DNA from: an uncultured Myxococcales bacterium
GTDB lineage: Bacteria > Myxococcota > Myxococcia > Myxococcales > Myxococcaceae
DNA length: 64,000 nucleotides
Assembly (NCBI GenBank): GCA_937980205.1
Contig: CALJKW010000022.1
Coordinates: 310,001-374,000 of the forward strand
Direction: 5' to 3'
Shown here: one piece after another, positions 24,047 through 32,251 of the stretch
Layout of the letters: every line of letters starts with the position of its first letter
Numbering within the stretch: position 1 is the first letter of the stretch
Made by a program: the position numbers and the translations under genes
The notes under the pieces: generated by a model
Database searches by the model: none
What the model was told of the DNA's origin: nothing
What the model saw: only the letters and a program-made list of their open reading frames with translations

Positions 24047-25197
24047 GGGTCTTGACCGTCGATGCTCCGATGCAGGCCGAGAGCGAGCCGCTGGTGAAGC
24101 AGCCGTACCGGCTCTTCTTCCCCCTGGGCGTGCTGCTCGGCTGGGTCGGCGTCGGGCAGTGGCTGTTGTTCTCGCTCGGCATCGCGCCGGCCTGGCGCGT
24201 GGTGTTTCACGCGATGGTGCAGGTGCAGGGCTTCATCGGCTGCTTCGTGGCGGGCTTTTTGTTCACGTTCATTCCGCGGCGCACGATGGGCCGCACGCCG
24301 GCGCCGTGGCAGCTGTGGGTGTGCGCGCTGTGCCCGCTGGGGCTCACGGTGGCCGCGTGGTTCGAGCGCTGGGCGATCGCGCAGGCGTTCTGGCTCGTCG
24401 AGCTGTTCGTGCTGCTGCAGTTCGTGGTGAGCCGCGCGCGCGCGAGCAAGAACTCCAAGCCCACGCCGCCGACGCTCACGTGGATTCCGATCGCGCTGCT
24501 GATGGGGGTGACGGGGGCGCTCGTCTCCGCGTTTCCGACGCTTCACGCCATCGGCAAGTCGCTCGTGCTCGAGGGCATGGTGACCGCGCTGGTGATGGGC
24601 ATCGGCTCGATGCTGGTGCCGGTGATCACGCGCGCCGAGCCGCCGCCGGCTCAGGCCGGTGTCGCCGCGCCGAAGTGGCCACAGGTGGTGCTCGCGGTGG
24701 CGTTCGTGGCGAGCTTCTTCCTCGAGGGGCGGCTCGCGTACGGCCTGCGGCTCACGGTCGTCGGCATGGTGCTCGTGCTCGAGGCGCAGCTGTGGCGCCC
24801 GCCGAGCCACCCCGGCGTGAACCGCTGGCTGGTCTGGCTGTCGGCGTGGTGCCTGCCTTGGGGCTACGCGCTGCTCACCGTCTTCCCCGCGCACCGCACG
24901 TTCGGCCTGCACGTCATCTTCCTCGGAGCGTTCGGCATGCTCGCGATGTCGGTAGCGTTTCACGTCACTGCGGCGCACGCCAACCGGGCCGACGCGCTCA
25001 AGGCGTGGCGGTCTCCGATGCTGGTGTGCGGGCTGCTCATGGCCCTGGCGCTTGGCGCGCGGTCTGCGATGGCGCTCGACGCAGCGCGCTACCTGCCGTG
25101 GATGACGACGGCGGTCGCGTGCTTCATCGGCGCGGGCGTCGCGTGGCTCGTCGCGGCCCTGCCGATGTTGCGTGGAGCGACGCCGCTGCGCCGGTGA
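24043..25197 (+). CDS. nnrS: NnrS family membrane protein (copy 1)
   Basis: 384 residues, about twelve membrane spans, as in NnrS, a haem- and copper-containing membrane protein that protects cells from NO. Conserved FHAMVQVQGFIGCFVAGFL near 50-68 and a late HVIFLGAFGMLAMSVAFH stretch give possible haem-ligand His. It ends the operon divergent from nosZ and is convergent with a CBS gene 6 bases away. A second copy lies at 29043-30197. Confidence 0.9.
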   Translation: MRVLTVDAPMQAESEPLVKQPYRLFFPLGVLLGWVGVGQWLLFSLGIAPAWRVVFHAMVQVQGFIGCFVAGFLFTFIPRRTMGRTPAPWQLWVCALCPLGLTVAAWFERWAIAQAFWLVELFVLLQFVVSRARASKNSKPTPPTLTWIPIALLMGVTGALVSAFPTLHAIGKSLVLEGMVTALVMGIGSMLVPVITRAEPPPAQAGVAAPKWPQVVLAVAFVASFFLEGRLAYGLRLTVVGMVLVLEAQLWRPPSHPGVNRWLVWLSAWCLPWGYALLTVFPAHRTFGLHVIFLGAFGMLAMSVAFHVTAAHANRADALKAWRSPMLVCGLLMALALGARSAMALDAARYLPWMTTAVACFIGAGVAWLVAALPMLRGATPLRR

Positions 25198-25203
25198 GTC
25201 GGC

Positions 25204-25899
25204 TCACGCCTCGCGGCTGGCGACCCACTGCGCGATGTCGAGCGAGCTGACCATGCCGATGGGGCGGTTCTCTTCGTCGAGCACGGGCAGGTGCTTGAGC
25301 TGCGTGCGGGCCATCGCCTTCGCCGCTGCGGAGATGCGGGCGTCGGGCCTCAAGTACGCCACCCCGCGCGACATCAGGTCGCCGGCGGTGCGCGAGCGCA
25401 GGAAGTCGTGAAGGAACAGCTCGCTCTCGCTCTCGACGGCGCCGTGCCACTGCGAGTCGGCGGGCCACATCGAGAGCGCGGCGTCGCGAAGCTCGGTCCA
25501 CCCGTGGTGGTCGAGCACGATGTGGTTCCGCGTCACGAGGCCGACGGCGCGATGGAGGTCGTCGACGACGACCGCGACGGTGACGCCTTCATCCATGAAC
25601 GTGCGGATGAGCGCCTCGACGGGCTGCTCGCGCCGCACCGTCACGACCGGCTTCATGAGGGTGATGACCTCGGCGTCGGGAGCTCCAGGCATGAGGCCGT
25701 GCGCCGGGCCGTCGGAGGGGCACAGCACGAACGGCAGCGCGGCGCCCTTCACGCGAACCACGGTTCCGTGCTCGCAGCTCTGGCACTCGCTGAAGAGCAC
25801 CGAATGGCCTTGCATCGGGCACTCGACGCGCGGCGCGCCGTCGAGCTCTTGAACGGGAAACAGCTCGTGGTGGTCACTGCCGACCTCTCGATGTGCCAT
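25204..25899 (-). CDS. CBS-domain protein with Cys-containing N-terminus
   Basis: 231 residues from ATG 25899, GGGGGAG upstream. The first 75 residues hold Cys at about 28, 39, 42 and 60 (FSECQSCEHG, VLCPSDG), perhaps a metal or redox site. Two CBS domains follow (about 76-135 and 170-228). The linker between them is longer than usual and rich in acidic and Trp residues. A sensor role near nos and nir genes is likely, but target unknown. Confidence 0.75.
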   Translation of the reverse strand: MAHREVGSDHHELFPVQELDGAPRVECPMQGHSVLFSECQSCEHGTVVRVKGAALPFVLCPSDGPAHGLMPGAPDAEVITLMKPVVTVRREQPVEALIRTFMDEGVTVAVVVDDLHRAVGLVTRNHIVLDHHGWTELRDAALSMWPADSQWHGAVESESELFLHDFLRSRTAGDLMSRGVAYLRPDARISAAAKAMARTQLKHLPVLDEENRPIGMVSSLDIAQWVASREA

Positions 25900-26260
25900 G
25901 GAACTCCCCCGAAGAAGCGGTTGATGGTGTCGCGCCATGCATGCGCCAGACCCGGGTGAGGTCGTCAGGGCCCCCCGAGCGGCAGCGCAGGCCTTGCCGC
26001 CCTGCGCCCGGCAGCCGGCAGTTTCTGCGCGGGGTTTCCGTTTTCGTTGCGGCGCCCGCTCGGGCCTCGCTGCGCGAGGCGCTGCCGCTCCTGCTGCCAC
26101 TCTTGCAGAAGGTCGCGCGCGTGCACGGGCGACCCCGCTGATCCGACAGCTCGCGCTTTCATGAAGGTGGGCTCGAAGCCCGAAGTTCTTTTGGGGGCCA
26201 AATAATCGCCGCCGCTGGTGGTTGCTGCTGCGCCCGCGTGCGAGAGCGAAGGTCATGCTC
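25900..26260. other. Intergenic region between CBS gene and nirK
   Basis: 361 bases holding the divergent promoters of the CBS protein and nirK. I looked for TTGAT-N4-ATCAA boxes and found none; a lone TTGAT at about 25921 has no partner half. A TCATGA-centred region near 26158 and a GGGCTCGAAGCCC hairpin at about 26168-26181 are the only symmetrical elements. No convincing small gene or RNA was seen. Confidence 0.6.
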
Positions 26261-27709
26261 ATGCGCCTGCTGACGGCCCTGATGCTCTTGGGGCTCACCA
26301 CGACGTGCAACGGTTTTCCCCCTGGGAAGCCTCCTCCGAAGCCGGCGGACGAGCCGATCGTCGGTGAGGAACAGGCGGTGCTGACCGACCCGCCCGAGGT
26401 GCCGCCGGCCATCACGCGCGATCACGCGACGAAGGTGATCATCCACCTCGAGGTGAAAGAGGTCGTGCAGCGTCTCGCCGACGGAGTCGACTTCACCTTC
26501 TGGACCTTCGGCGGCAAGGTGCCGGGCAAGTTCATTCGGGTGCGGCAGGGCGACCTGGTCGAGTTCCACCTCGACAACCACCCGGACAACAAGATGCCGC
26601 ACAACATCGACCTGCACGCGGTGAACGGGCCCGGCGGCGGCGCCTCGGCCTCGCTGACCGCCCCCGGCCACTCGTCGGTGTTCACGTTCCGCGTGTTGAA
26701 CCCCGGCCTGTACGTCTACCACTGCGCGACCGCGCCGGTGGCGATGCACATCGGCAACGGCATGTACGGGCTCATCCTCGTCGAGCCTCGCGAGGGTATG
26801 CGCCGCGTGAAGCGCGAGTACTACGTGATGCAGGGCGAGTTCTACACGAAGGGCTCGTACGGAGACCGGGGCCTGCAGCCGTTCAGCATGGAGAAAGCGA
26901 TCGACGAGCGCCCCGACTACGTGGTGTTCAACGGCGCGGTGGGGGCGATCTCCGAGAAGAACCCGCTGGTCGCGAACGTGGGCCAGACGGTGCGGCTCTA
27001 CGTCGGCAACGGCGGCCCGAACCTCATCTCGTCGTTCCACGTCATCGGCGACATCTTCGACCGCGTGCGCACCGAGGCGGGCGGCCTCGAGACGACCGAC
27101 GTCCAGACGACGCTCATTCCCGCCGGCGGCGCGGCGCAGGTCGAGCTCACCTTCGACACCGCCGGCACCTACCTGCTGGTGGATCACGCCATCGCGCGCG
27201 CGTTCAACCGCGGCGCGCTCGCGCACTTCCGCGTCTACGGCGACGACGTGAAGAACGTGTACTCGGGGAAGATCTCCGACGAGGTCTACCTGCCTGAGGG
27301 GACCCAGATCCGCGTGGCGACCGGCAACGCTCCGGCGGCGCCGGCGGCGACGAACAAGGGCGAGCGCATCGAGGCGGGCCGCATCGTCTTCACCACGAAC
27401 TGCGCCTCGTGCCACCAGCTCAACGGCCAGGGAATTCCCAACGCGTTCCCGCCGCTGGCCGAGTCGGACTACCTCAACGCCGACATGAAGCGCGCAGTGG
27501 CGGTGGTCAGCGGAGGCCTGTCCGGCAAGATCATGGTGAACGGCAAGGAGTACAACAGCGTGATGCCGGCGTGGCAGCTGAGCGACGAGGACATCGCGAA
27601 CGTGCTCACCTATGTCTCGAGCTCGTGGGGCAACAAGGGTGAAGAGTTCACGCCCCAGTTCGTCGCGCAGCACCGGGTCGCGCCCACCGCGTCGGCGGGC
27701 GGTCACTGA
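26261..27709 (+). CDS. nirK: Copper nitrite reductase with C-terminal cytochrome c
   Basis: 482 residues from ATG 26261 (AAGG at good distance; ATG 26255 is too close). It reduces nitrite to NO. Lipobox near Cys16. Two cupredoxin domains: type 1 copper ligands H114, C155, H163, M168; type 2 ligands H119, H154, H309; catalytic D117 and H260. An extra C-terminal cytochrome c domain has CASCH at 381-385 and a candidate axial Met435. This three-domain form is known in some NirK lineages and brings its own electron donor. First gene of nirK-nirV-SCO. Confidence 0.95.
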   Translation: MRLLTALMLLGLTTTCNGFPPGKPPPKPADEPIVGEEQAVLTDPPEVPPAITRDHATKVIIHLEVKEVVQRLADGVDFTFWTFGGKVPGKFIRVRQGDLVEFHLDNHPDNKMPHNIDLHAVNGPGGGASASLTAPGHSSVFTFRVLNPGLYVYHCATAPVAMHIGNGMYGLILVEPREGMRRVKREYYVMQGEFYTKGSYGDRGLQPFSMEKAIDERPDYVVFNGAVGAISEKNPLVANVGQTVRLYVGNGGPNLISSFHVIGDIFDRVRTEAGGLETTDVQTTLIPAGGAAQVELTFDTAGTYLLVDHAIARAFNRGALAHFRVYGDDVKNVYSGKISDEVYLPEGTQIRVATGNAPAAPAATNKGERIEAGRIVFTTNCASCHQLNGQGIPNAFPPLAESDYLNADMKRAVAVVSGGLSGKIMVNGKEYNSVMPAWQLSDEDIANVLTYVSSSWGNKGEEFTPQFVAQHRVAPTASAGGH

Positions 27710-28446
27710 TGCTGGTCGTGTCGGCGCTGGTGCTGCTCGCGACGAAGCCGGCGCCGGCGCGCGCGCGCATCCCCGAGGGCGTCTACCGGCCGTTCTTCGC
27801 CGACACGTCGCTGCGGTCGGACGCCGGCGTGCAGGCGCCCGCGCCGATCGACGTGCCTTCCTTCGAGCTCGACGTGCGGCAGGTCAGCCAGGCCGACTTC
27901 CTCGAGTTCGTGCGGGCGAACCCGAAGTGGCGGCGCTCGCAGGTGGCGCGGCTGTTCGCCGAGGGCGGTTACCTGAGGAGCTGGCGGGGCGATCTCGAGC
28001 CGGCGGCTCCGAAGTCCCCCGTCACCGAGGTCTCGTGGTTCGCGGCCAGGGCGTACTGCCGGTGGCGAGGCGCGCGGCTGCCGACGGTCGCCGAGTGGGA
28101 GCGCGCCGCGGAAGACCCGAAGGCAGGCGCGCTCATCCTCGAGTGGTACTCGCGGCCCCGCGAGGGCGCTTTGAGCGAGGCCGGCAGCGGCGCGCCGAAC
28201 CGTTTCGGCGTGCGGGGCCTGCACGGGCTCGTCTGGGAGTGGGTGCTCGACTTCAACTCGAACCTCGTCGCCGACGACGCGCGCGACGCGACGCGCGGAG
28301 GCGGCGCGCAGTTCTGCGGCGGAGGCGCGACGCAGGCGGTCGACCCGAACGACTACGCGACGTTCATGCGCCACGGCTTCCGTGACAGCCTGAAGGCCGA
28401 CTACACCGTGAAGGACCTGGGCTTCCGCTGCGCGAGGTCGCCGTGA
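27709..28446 (+). CDS. nirV: NirV, formylglycine-generating-enzyme-like protein
   Basis: 245 residues; its ATG shares one base with the nirK stop. A signal-like N-terminus precedes an FGE-sulfatase fold: the VTEVSWFAARAYCRWRGARLPT region (partly shown, about 105-125), AEWERAA, GLVWEWVLDF and RHGFRDS at the end, as in NirV beside nirK in other denitrifiers. Its biochemical job is not known. Coupled on both sides to nirK and SCO. Confidence 0.88.
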   Translation: MLVVSALVLLATKPAPARARIPEGVYRPFFADTSLRSDAGVQAPAPIDVPSFELDVRQVSQADFLEFVRANPKWRRSQVARLFAEGGYLRSWRGDLEPAAPKSPVTEVSWFAARAYCRWRGARLPTVAEWERAAEDPKAGALILEWYSRPREGALSEAGSGAPNRFGVRGLHGLVWEWVLDFNSNLVADDARDATRGGGAQFCGGGATQAVDPNDYATFMRHGFRDSLKADYTVKDLGFRCARSP

Positions 28447-29030
28447 GCGCGCTGGCGCTCGTCGCATGGCTGTGCGCTGCCGGGACGCCCGACCCGCATG
28501 CGCACCACACCGCGGTCGAGGCCGACGCGCCGGCCAGCGAGTCGCTCTACCAGCTCGACGCGACGTGGACGGACGCCGCGGGCAAGCCGGTGAAGCTCGC
28601 GGCCTTCCGTGGACAGCCGGTCGTGCTGGCGATGATCTACACGTCCTGCCAGGCGGTCTGTCCGCTGCTCGTCAGCGACGTGCAGAAGATCGAGCGCGCG
28701 CTGTCGAAGCCCGCTCGCGCGAAGGTGCGCTTCGTCCTCGTCTCGTTCGACCCGGCGCGCGACACGCCGGCGAAGCTCCAGCAGTACGCGAAGGCGCGCG
28801 GGCTTCCGGCCGAGCGGTGGTCGCTGCTCACCGGCGACGACGACGCGGTGCGAGACCTGGCCGCCGCGCTGGGCATGCGGTACCGGCCGAGCGGCGGCGG
28901 TGACTTCGCGCACTCGAACCTCATCTCGGTGCTCGACGGGCGCGGCGTCGTCGTCGCGCGCCAGGTGGGCCTGGGGCAAGACCCGGCGCCCGTGGTGAAG
29001 ACGCTGGGCGAGCTCGCCTCGAAGCCCTGA
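28443..29030 (+). CDS. SCO1/SenC family copper chaperone
   Basis: 195 residues from a GTG at 28443 overlapping nirV by 4 bases. A signal peptide is followed by a His segment (HAHHT) and the thioredoxin-like SCO domain with TSCQAVCP (C-x3-C, about 72-76) and the copper-ligand His in DFAHSN (about 157). SCO proteins load CuA sites. Here it may serve NirK or the CuA subunit at 38989. A second SCO domain is encoded at 36232. Confidence 0.9.
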   Translation: MSALALVAWLCAAGTPDPHAHHTAVEADAPASESLYQLDATWTDAAGKPVKLAAFRGQPVVLAMIYTSCQAVCPLLVSDVQKIERALSKPARAKVRFVLVSFDPARDTPAKLQQYAKARGLPAERWSLLTGDDDAVRDLAAALGMRYRPSGGGDFAHSNLISVLDGRGVVVARQVGLGQDPAPVVKTLGELASKP

Positions 29031-29042
29031 GCCCTCTAGAGC

Positions 29043-30197
29043 TCAGTGCTCCTTGCCGTCGACGCGCGCACGCCAGAGGAACGGGACGAGCCGTACGCCG
29101 AGCAGCGCGTAGCAAGACGCCCAGCACACGGCCGCGAGCGTGACCCACGTCGGGTAGTGCGCGGCCCACAGCTGCGGCGCGGCGAGGCGGAAGAAGGCGC
29201 CCGCTCCGAGCACGGCGATGGCCAGGCGGTCTGATGGGGTGAACTGCAGCGGGCGGCCGGTGTGGCCCTGACTGATGCGCGTCACCATCGCGGCGACCAC
29301 GACGCCGAAGCAGAGGAACGCGAAGGTGTGCGTCGCGATGGCCCCGAGGCCCAGGAAGACGCCGTGCACGCGCAGCGCCTCGAGCACGAGGTGCGCGATG
29401 AGGCCGAGGTAGCCCACGTACATGACCGCGACCGGGAAGCGCGACAGGCCCAAGAGCGGCCGCCAGCGGAAGAACCGCACCGCGAGCGCCGCCGCGGCCG
29501 CGAGCAACAGCCCGGTCGCGACCGGCTTCGGCAGCCAGGCCTGGAACACCGCGGCGAGCACGAGCGCCTTGATGGCGAAGTCGAGCGGGCGGAGCATCGG
29601 CAGCTCGATGCCGGCCGCGGCCTTCATGAAGGGCGGGAAGGTGCGCTCGAACATCACCACGAACGCGACGCGGAACAGGCCGAGAGCCATCGTCCAGCCG
29701 GCAGCGAAGGTTTCGGCGTCGAGGCAGAGCGTCTTCGCGACGAGGAACAGCGGCAGCGCGACGACGAAGAAGCCGTTGTCCGAGAAGCTGTCCTGGTTGC
29801 GATAGCGGATGAGGCTCCACACGACGTAGCCGGAGACGAAGAGCAGGAAGGCCTCGAGCAGGGGCCAGCGCAGCCACGCCGGCAGCGACCCGGCGAACAG
29901 CACCGCGCCGCGCTCGACGAGCCACAAGAGCACCGCGACCGCGAGCGGCTTGCCGTGGAGCCCGCGGATCTTCACCCAGTTCTTGCTCGCGGTGAGCAGG
30001 AAGCCGCCGAGCACGGCCCAGCCGAAGCCGAAGATCATCTCGTGCGCGTGCCACATCACCGGCGGCAGCGCCGTCGCCGGCAGCATGAGGCGGCCCGACC
30101 AGACGAGCACCCAGGTGAGGGGCAGGGCCACCGCCGCGACGAACGCGAGCGTGAAGAAGGGGCGGAACCCGACGAGGAAGAGTGGGGCGCGGAACAC
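29043..30197 (-). CDS. nnrS: NnrS family membrane protein (copy 2)
   Basis: 384 residues from a GTG at 30197, GAGGG upstream. About twelve spans; the N-terminal FRPFFTLAF and MWHAHEMIFGFGWAVLGGFLLTA (partly shown, near 48-70) are the hallmark of NnrS. It handles nitrosative stress. Convergent with SCO and 19 bases downstream of a hemerythrin gene, forming a likely NO-defence pair. It differs clearly from copy 1, so this is not a recent duplication. Confidence 0.92.
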   Translation of the reverse strand: MFRAPLFLVGFRPFFTLAFVAAVALPLTWVLVWSGRLMLPATALPPVMWHAHEMIFGFGWAVLGGFLLTASKNWVKIRGLHGKPLAVAVLLWLVERGAVLFAGSLPAWLRWPLLEAFLLFVSGYVVWSLIRYRNQDSFSDNGFFVVALPLFLVAKTLCLDAETFAAGWTMALGLFRVAFVVMFERTFPPFMKAAAGIELPMLRPLDFAIKALVLAAVFQAWLPKPVATGLLLAAAAALAVRFFRWRPLLGLSRFPVAVMYVGYLGLIAHLVLEALRVHGVFLGLGAIATHTFAFLCFGVVVAAMVTRISQGHTGRPLQFTPSDRLAIAVLGAGAFFRLAAPQLWAAHYPTWVTLAAVCWASCYALLGVRLVPFLWRARVDGKEH

Positions 30198-30216
30198 GGT
30201 CTAAAGGCCCTCTTTT

Positions 30217-30735
30217 TCAGCCGCGCCGCGCGCGGAGCTCGTCGAGCATCGCCTGCCGGGTGCTCGCGTCGAGGCGCCGGCGCAGCGCGGGGAAGATGAC
30301 GTCCTCTTCGGTGACGAGGTGCGGCTCGAACGCGGCGCTGAGCGCGTTGCCGGCGTCGAGCAGCGTCGCGCGGGCCTTCGTGTCGAGCGGCGCCGCCTTC
30401 ACGTCGGCCAGCGCCGCGAACAGGCGCTGGAGCACGGCGCCGTGCTCGAGGTGCTCGGCGTGCATGCGCGCGAGCGCGTCGTCGACCGCGGGCTCGAGGC
30501 CGCGCAGCCGCGGCAGCAGGCTCTCTTCTTCGTCGCGCACGTGCAGCGGCAGCGCGACCTGGAAGTAACGCTCGATGCGCGCGGCGACGTCGAGGACCTC
30601 GCTCTCGGGCAGCTCGGGCCGGCTCGCGAGCGTGAGCGTGAGCCTGGTGAAGCTTCGGATGCGCTCGTGGCACTCGAGCAGGGCGTCGGTGATGTCTGCT
30701 GCGGGCTTGGGGCCCTTCCCGATGGAGATGAGCAT
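30217..30735 (-). CDS. Hemerythrin HHE domain protein
   Basis: 172 residues, helical, with HHE-type ligands: LLECHERI near 22, LPLHVRDEEESLLP near 63, HAEHLEHGAVL near 90 and PHLVTEEDVIFPAL near 138. These form the two halves of a di-iron site. RIC/YtfE-like proteins repair iron centres under NO stress, but the N-terminal Cys domain of those is absent. Probably co-transcribed with nnrS downstream. Confidence 0.88.
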   Translation of the reverse strand: MLISIGKGPKPAADITDALLECHERIRSFTRLTLTLASRPELPESEVLDVAARIERYFQVALPLHVRDEEESLLPRLRGLEPAVDDALARMHAEHLEHGAVLQRLFAALADVKAAPLDTKARATLLDAGNALSAAFEPHLVTEEDVIFPALRRRLDASTRQAMLDELRARRG

Positions 30736-30847
30736 GACCCTCTTCTAGCGGTACCGCGTGTCGCGTGACACAGGACCTCGGCAGCCGCGGAAGCCTTCGA
30801 AAGGTGTGCGTTGCGGTCTGGCCTGAGGCTTGCCTCGCTGCTGCGCC

Positions 30848-32008
30848 ATGTCGACTCCGCTCCGTCTCGCTCTGACCCTCGCAGCCCTCTGCCTCGTGGC
30901 CTGCAGCGCCGGCATGCCCTGTGAGCGCAACTCTTCGTGTGGGATGGATCAGATCTGCAAAGACGGCCAGTGCGTCGAGCGCACCGGGGGCGGCTCGGGC
31001 GGAGGAAGCGTCTCCACCGGTGGCGGCGGCGGCAGCAGCACTGGCGGTGGAGACTCCGGCGGCGGCGGCGGCGGCACCGGCGGCACCGGCGGCACCGGCG
31101 GTGGTATGACCACGCCCTCGTGTATGGGTGTCACCGCCGGGCAGGACCCGATGAACGCTTGCCCCGGCGCGCTCAACTGCGACGGCAACGGCGCGTGCCG
31201 CGTCGGCCTCGGCGAGATCTGCACCGGGAGCTCGAGTTGCGAGACGGGTACCTGCGAGTGCGCGGACGCGCTGTGCTCGGGCTCGGGCCGGTGCGCGATG
31301 GCGGCGTGTGGTGGCTGCCAGTTCGCGGACAGCAACGGCATGTGCACGGGCTCCATCACCGCGGGGCAGGATCCGAAGAATGGCTGCGCGGGCGCGCTCA
31401 CCTGCGACGGCACGGGCTCCTGCCGCCACGTGCCCGGCGACGGCTGCACCTCGGACAACGACTGCCAGAGCGGCTTCTGCGAGTGCGCGGACGCGACCTG
31501 CGCGACGCGGAAGTGCGCGACCGAAGACTGCACCGGCGCGAAGGGCTGCCGCGCGCTCGGCGCGACGTTCGGGTGCGACGGCGCCGCCTTCGCCAAGGAC
31601 TCCGACCCCAACGGGGCCTGCGCCGACGACTGCGACGGCGCAGGGGCGTGCGAGGTCGCGCTCGGCGGGGCGTGCAGCCGCCAGGCGCCGATGGGGTGCA
31701 ACAGCAACAACTGCCAGTGCGCGAACGCCGCGTGCTCGAGCGGAGTTTGTGCGCTCGGCACGGTGATGTGCACCAACTGCCAGCACGCCGCGGCGAACGG
31801 CATGAGCTGTCTCAACACGCCGGTCGGCCAGGACCCGCGCAACGTGTGTACACAGGCGTGCAACGGGGCCGGCCAGTGCCAATCGTGCAGCTGCTTCGAC
31901 CCCGGCGTCGGTACCATCTGCAGCCCCAACCAACCCCACGCGTGCGGCGCCGGCTCGAACCCCATCTGCGTGAACGGGGCGACCTGCGGCAGCTGCTCGT
32001 GCAGCTGA
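30848..32008 (+). CDS. Cys-rich Gly/Ser-linker lipoprotein
   Basis: 386 residues from ATG 30848. Lipobox LVAC (Cys19). A short Cys domain (25-45) leads into a Gly/Ser/Thr linker (about 50-88), then repeated Cys modules with VTAGQDPMNACPGALNCDG and similar ITAGQDPKNGC units, each followed by C-x-C-x(3)-C clusters. More than 40 Cys in total. Such surface lipoproteins are common in Myxococcota; function unknown. No link to the respiratory genes is visible. Confidence 0.85.
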   Translation: MSTPLRLALTLAALCLVACSAGMPCERNSSCGMDQICKDGQCVERTGGGSGGGSVSTGGGGGSSTGGGDSGGGGGGTGGTGGTGGGMTTPSCMGVTAGQDPMNACPGALNCDGNGACRVGLGEICTGSSSCETGTCECADALCSGSGRCAMAACGGCQFADSNGMCTGSITAGQDPKNGCAGALTCDGTGSCRHVPGDGCTSDNDCQSGFCECADATCATRKCATEDCTGAKGCRALGATFGCDGAAFAKDSDPNGACADDCDGAGACEVALGGACSRQAPMGCNSNNCQCANAACSSGVCALGTVMCTNCQHAAANGMSCLNTPVGQDPRNVCTQACNGAGQCQSCSCFDPGVGTICSPNQPHACGAGSNPICVNGATCGSCSCS

Positions 32009-32060
32009 CGCGGTGACGGGTCGCTCCGGCAGGGGCAGCGCGTTCTGGGCGAGCGGAAGC

Positions 32061-32249
32061 TCATCGGCCTGTGTGCGGCCTCGTCAGCTGTGGGCCAGGG
32101 AGGAGGCCGCGCTCGGCGAGCACCTCGAGCACCGCCTCGCGCACGAGCCGCTCGACGGTCTCGCGGGTGATGACGGTCGGCTTGCCGTGGCACCGCATCC
32201 GGTTCGGGCAGCTGATGCACTCGGGCCGCTCGATGCCGCCGCAGGCCAT
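32061..32249 (-). CDS. Small four-Cys protein
   Basis: 62 residues from ATG 32249, 2 bases after the beta-propeller gene ends. Cys at 3, 11, 14 and 20 (C-x7-C-x2-C-x5-C) could bind zinc or an iron-sulfur centre; the rest is one amphipathic helix with TRETVERLVREAVLEVLAE. No signal peptide. Function unknown. It would be transcribed from the FNR-type box at 34136. Confidence 0.65.
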   Translation of the reverse strand: MACGGIERPECISCPNRMRCHGKPTVITRETVERLVREAVLEVLAERGLLPGPQLTRPHTGR

Positions 32250-32251
32250 CT

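Noticed and set aside
25915..25935. Possible FNR-type half-site before nirK
   Set aside because: Only TTGAT is present; the partner half does not match and the distance to nirK is over 300 bases.
30985..31110. GGC/GGT-rich tract as a possible non-coding repeat
   Set aside because: It encodes the Gly/Ser/Thr linker of the Cys-rich lipoprotein in frame.
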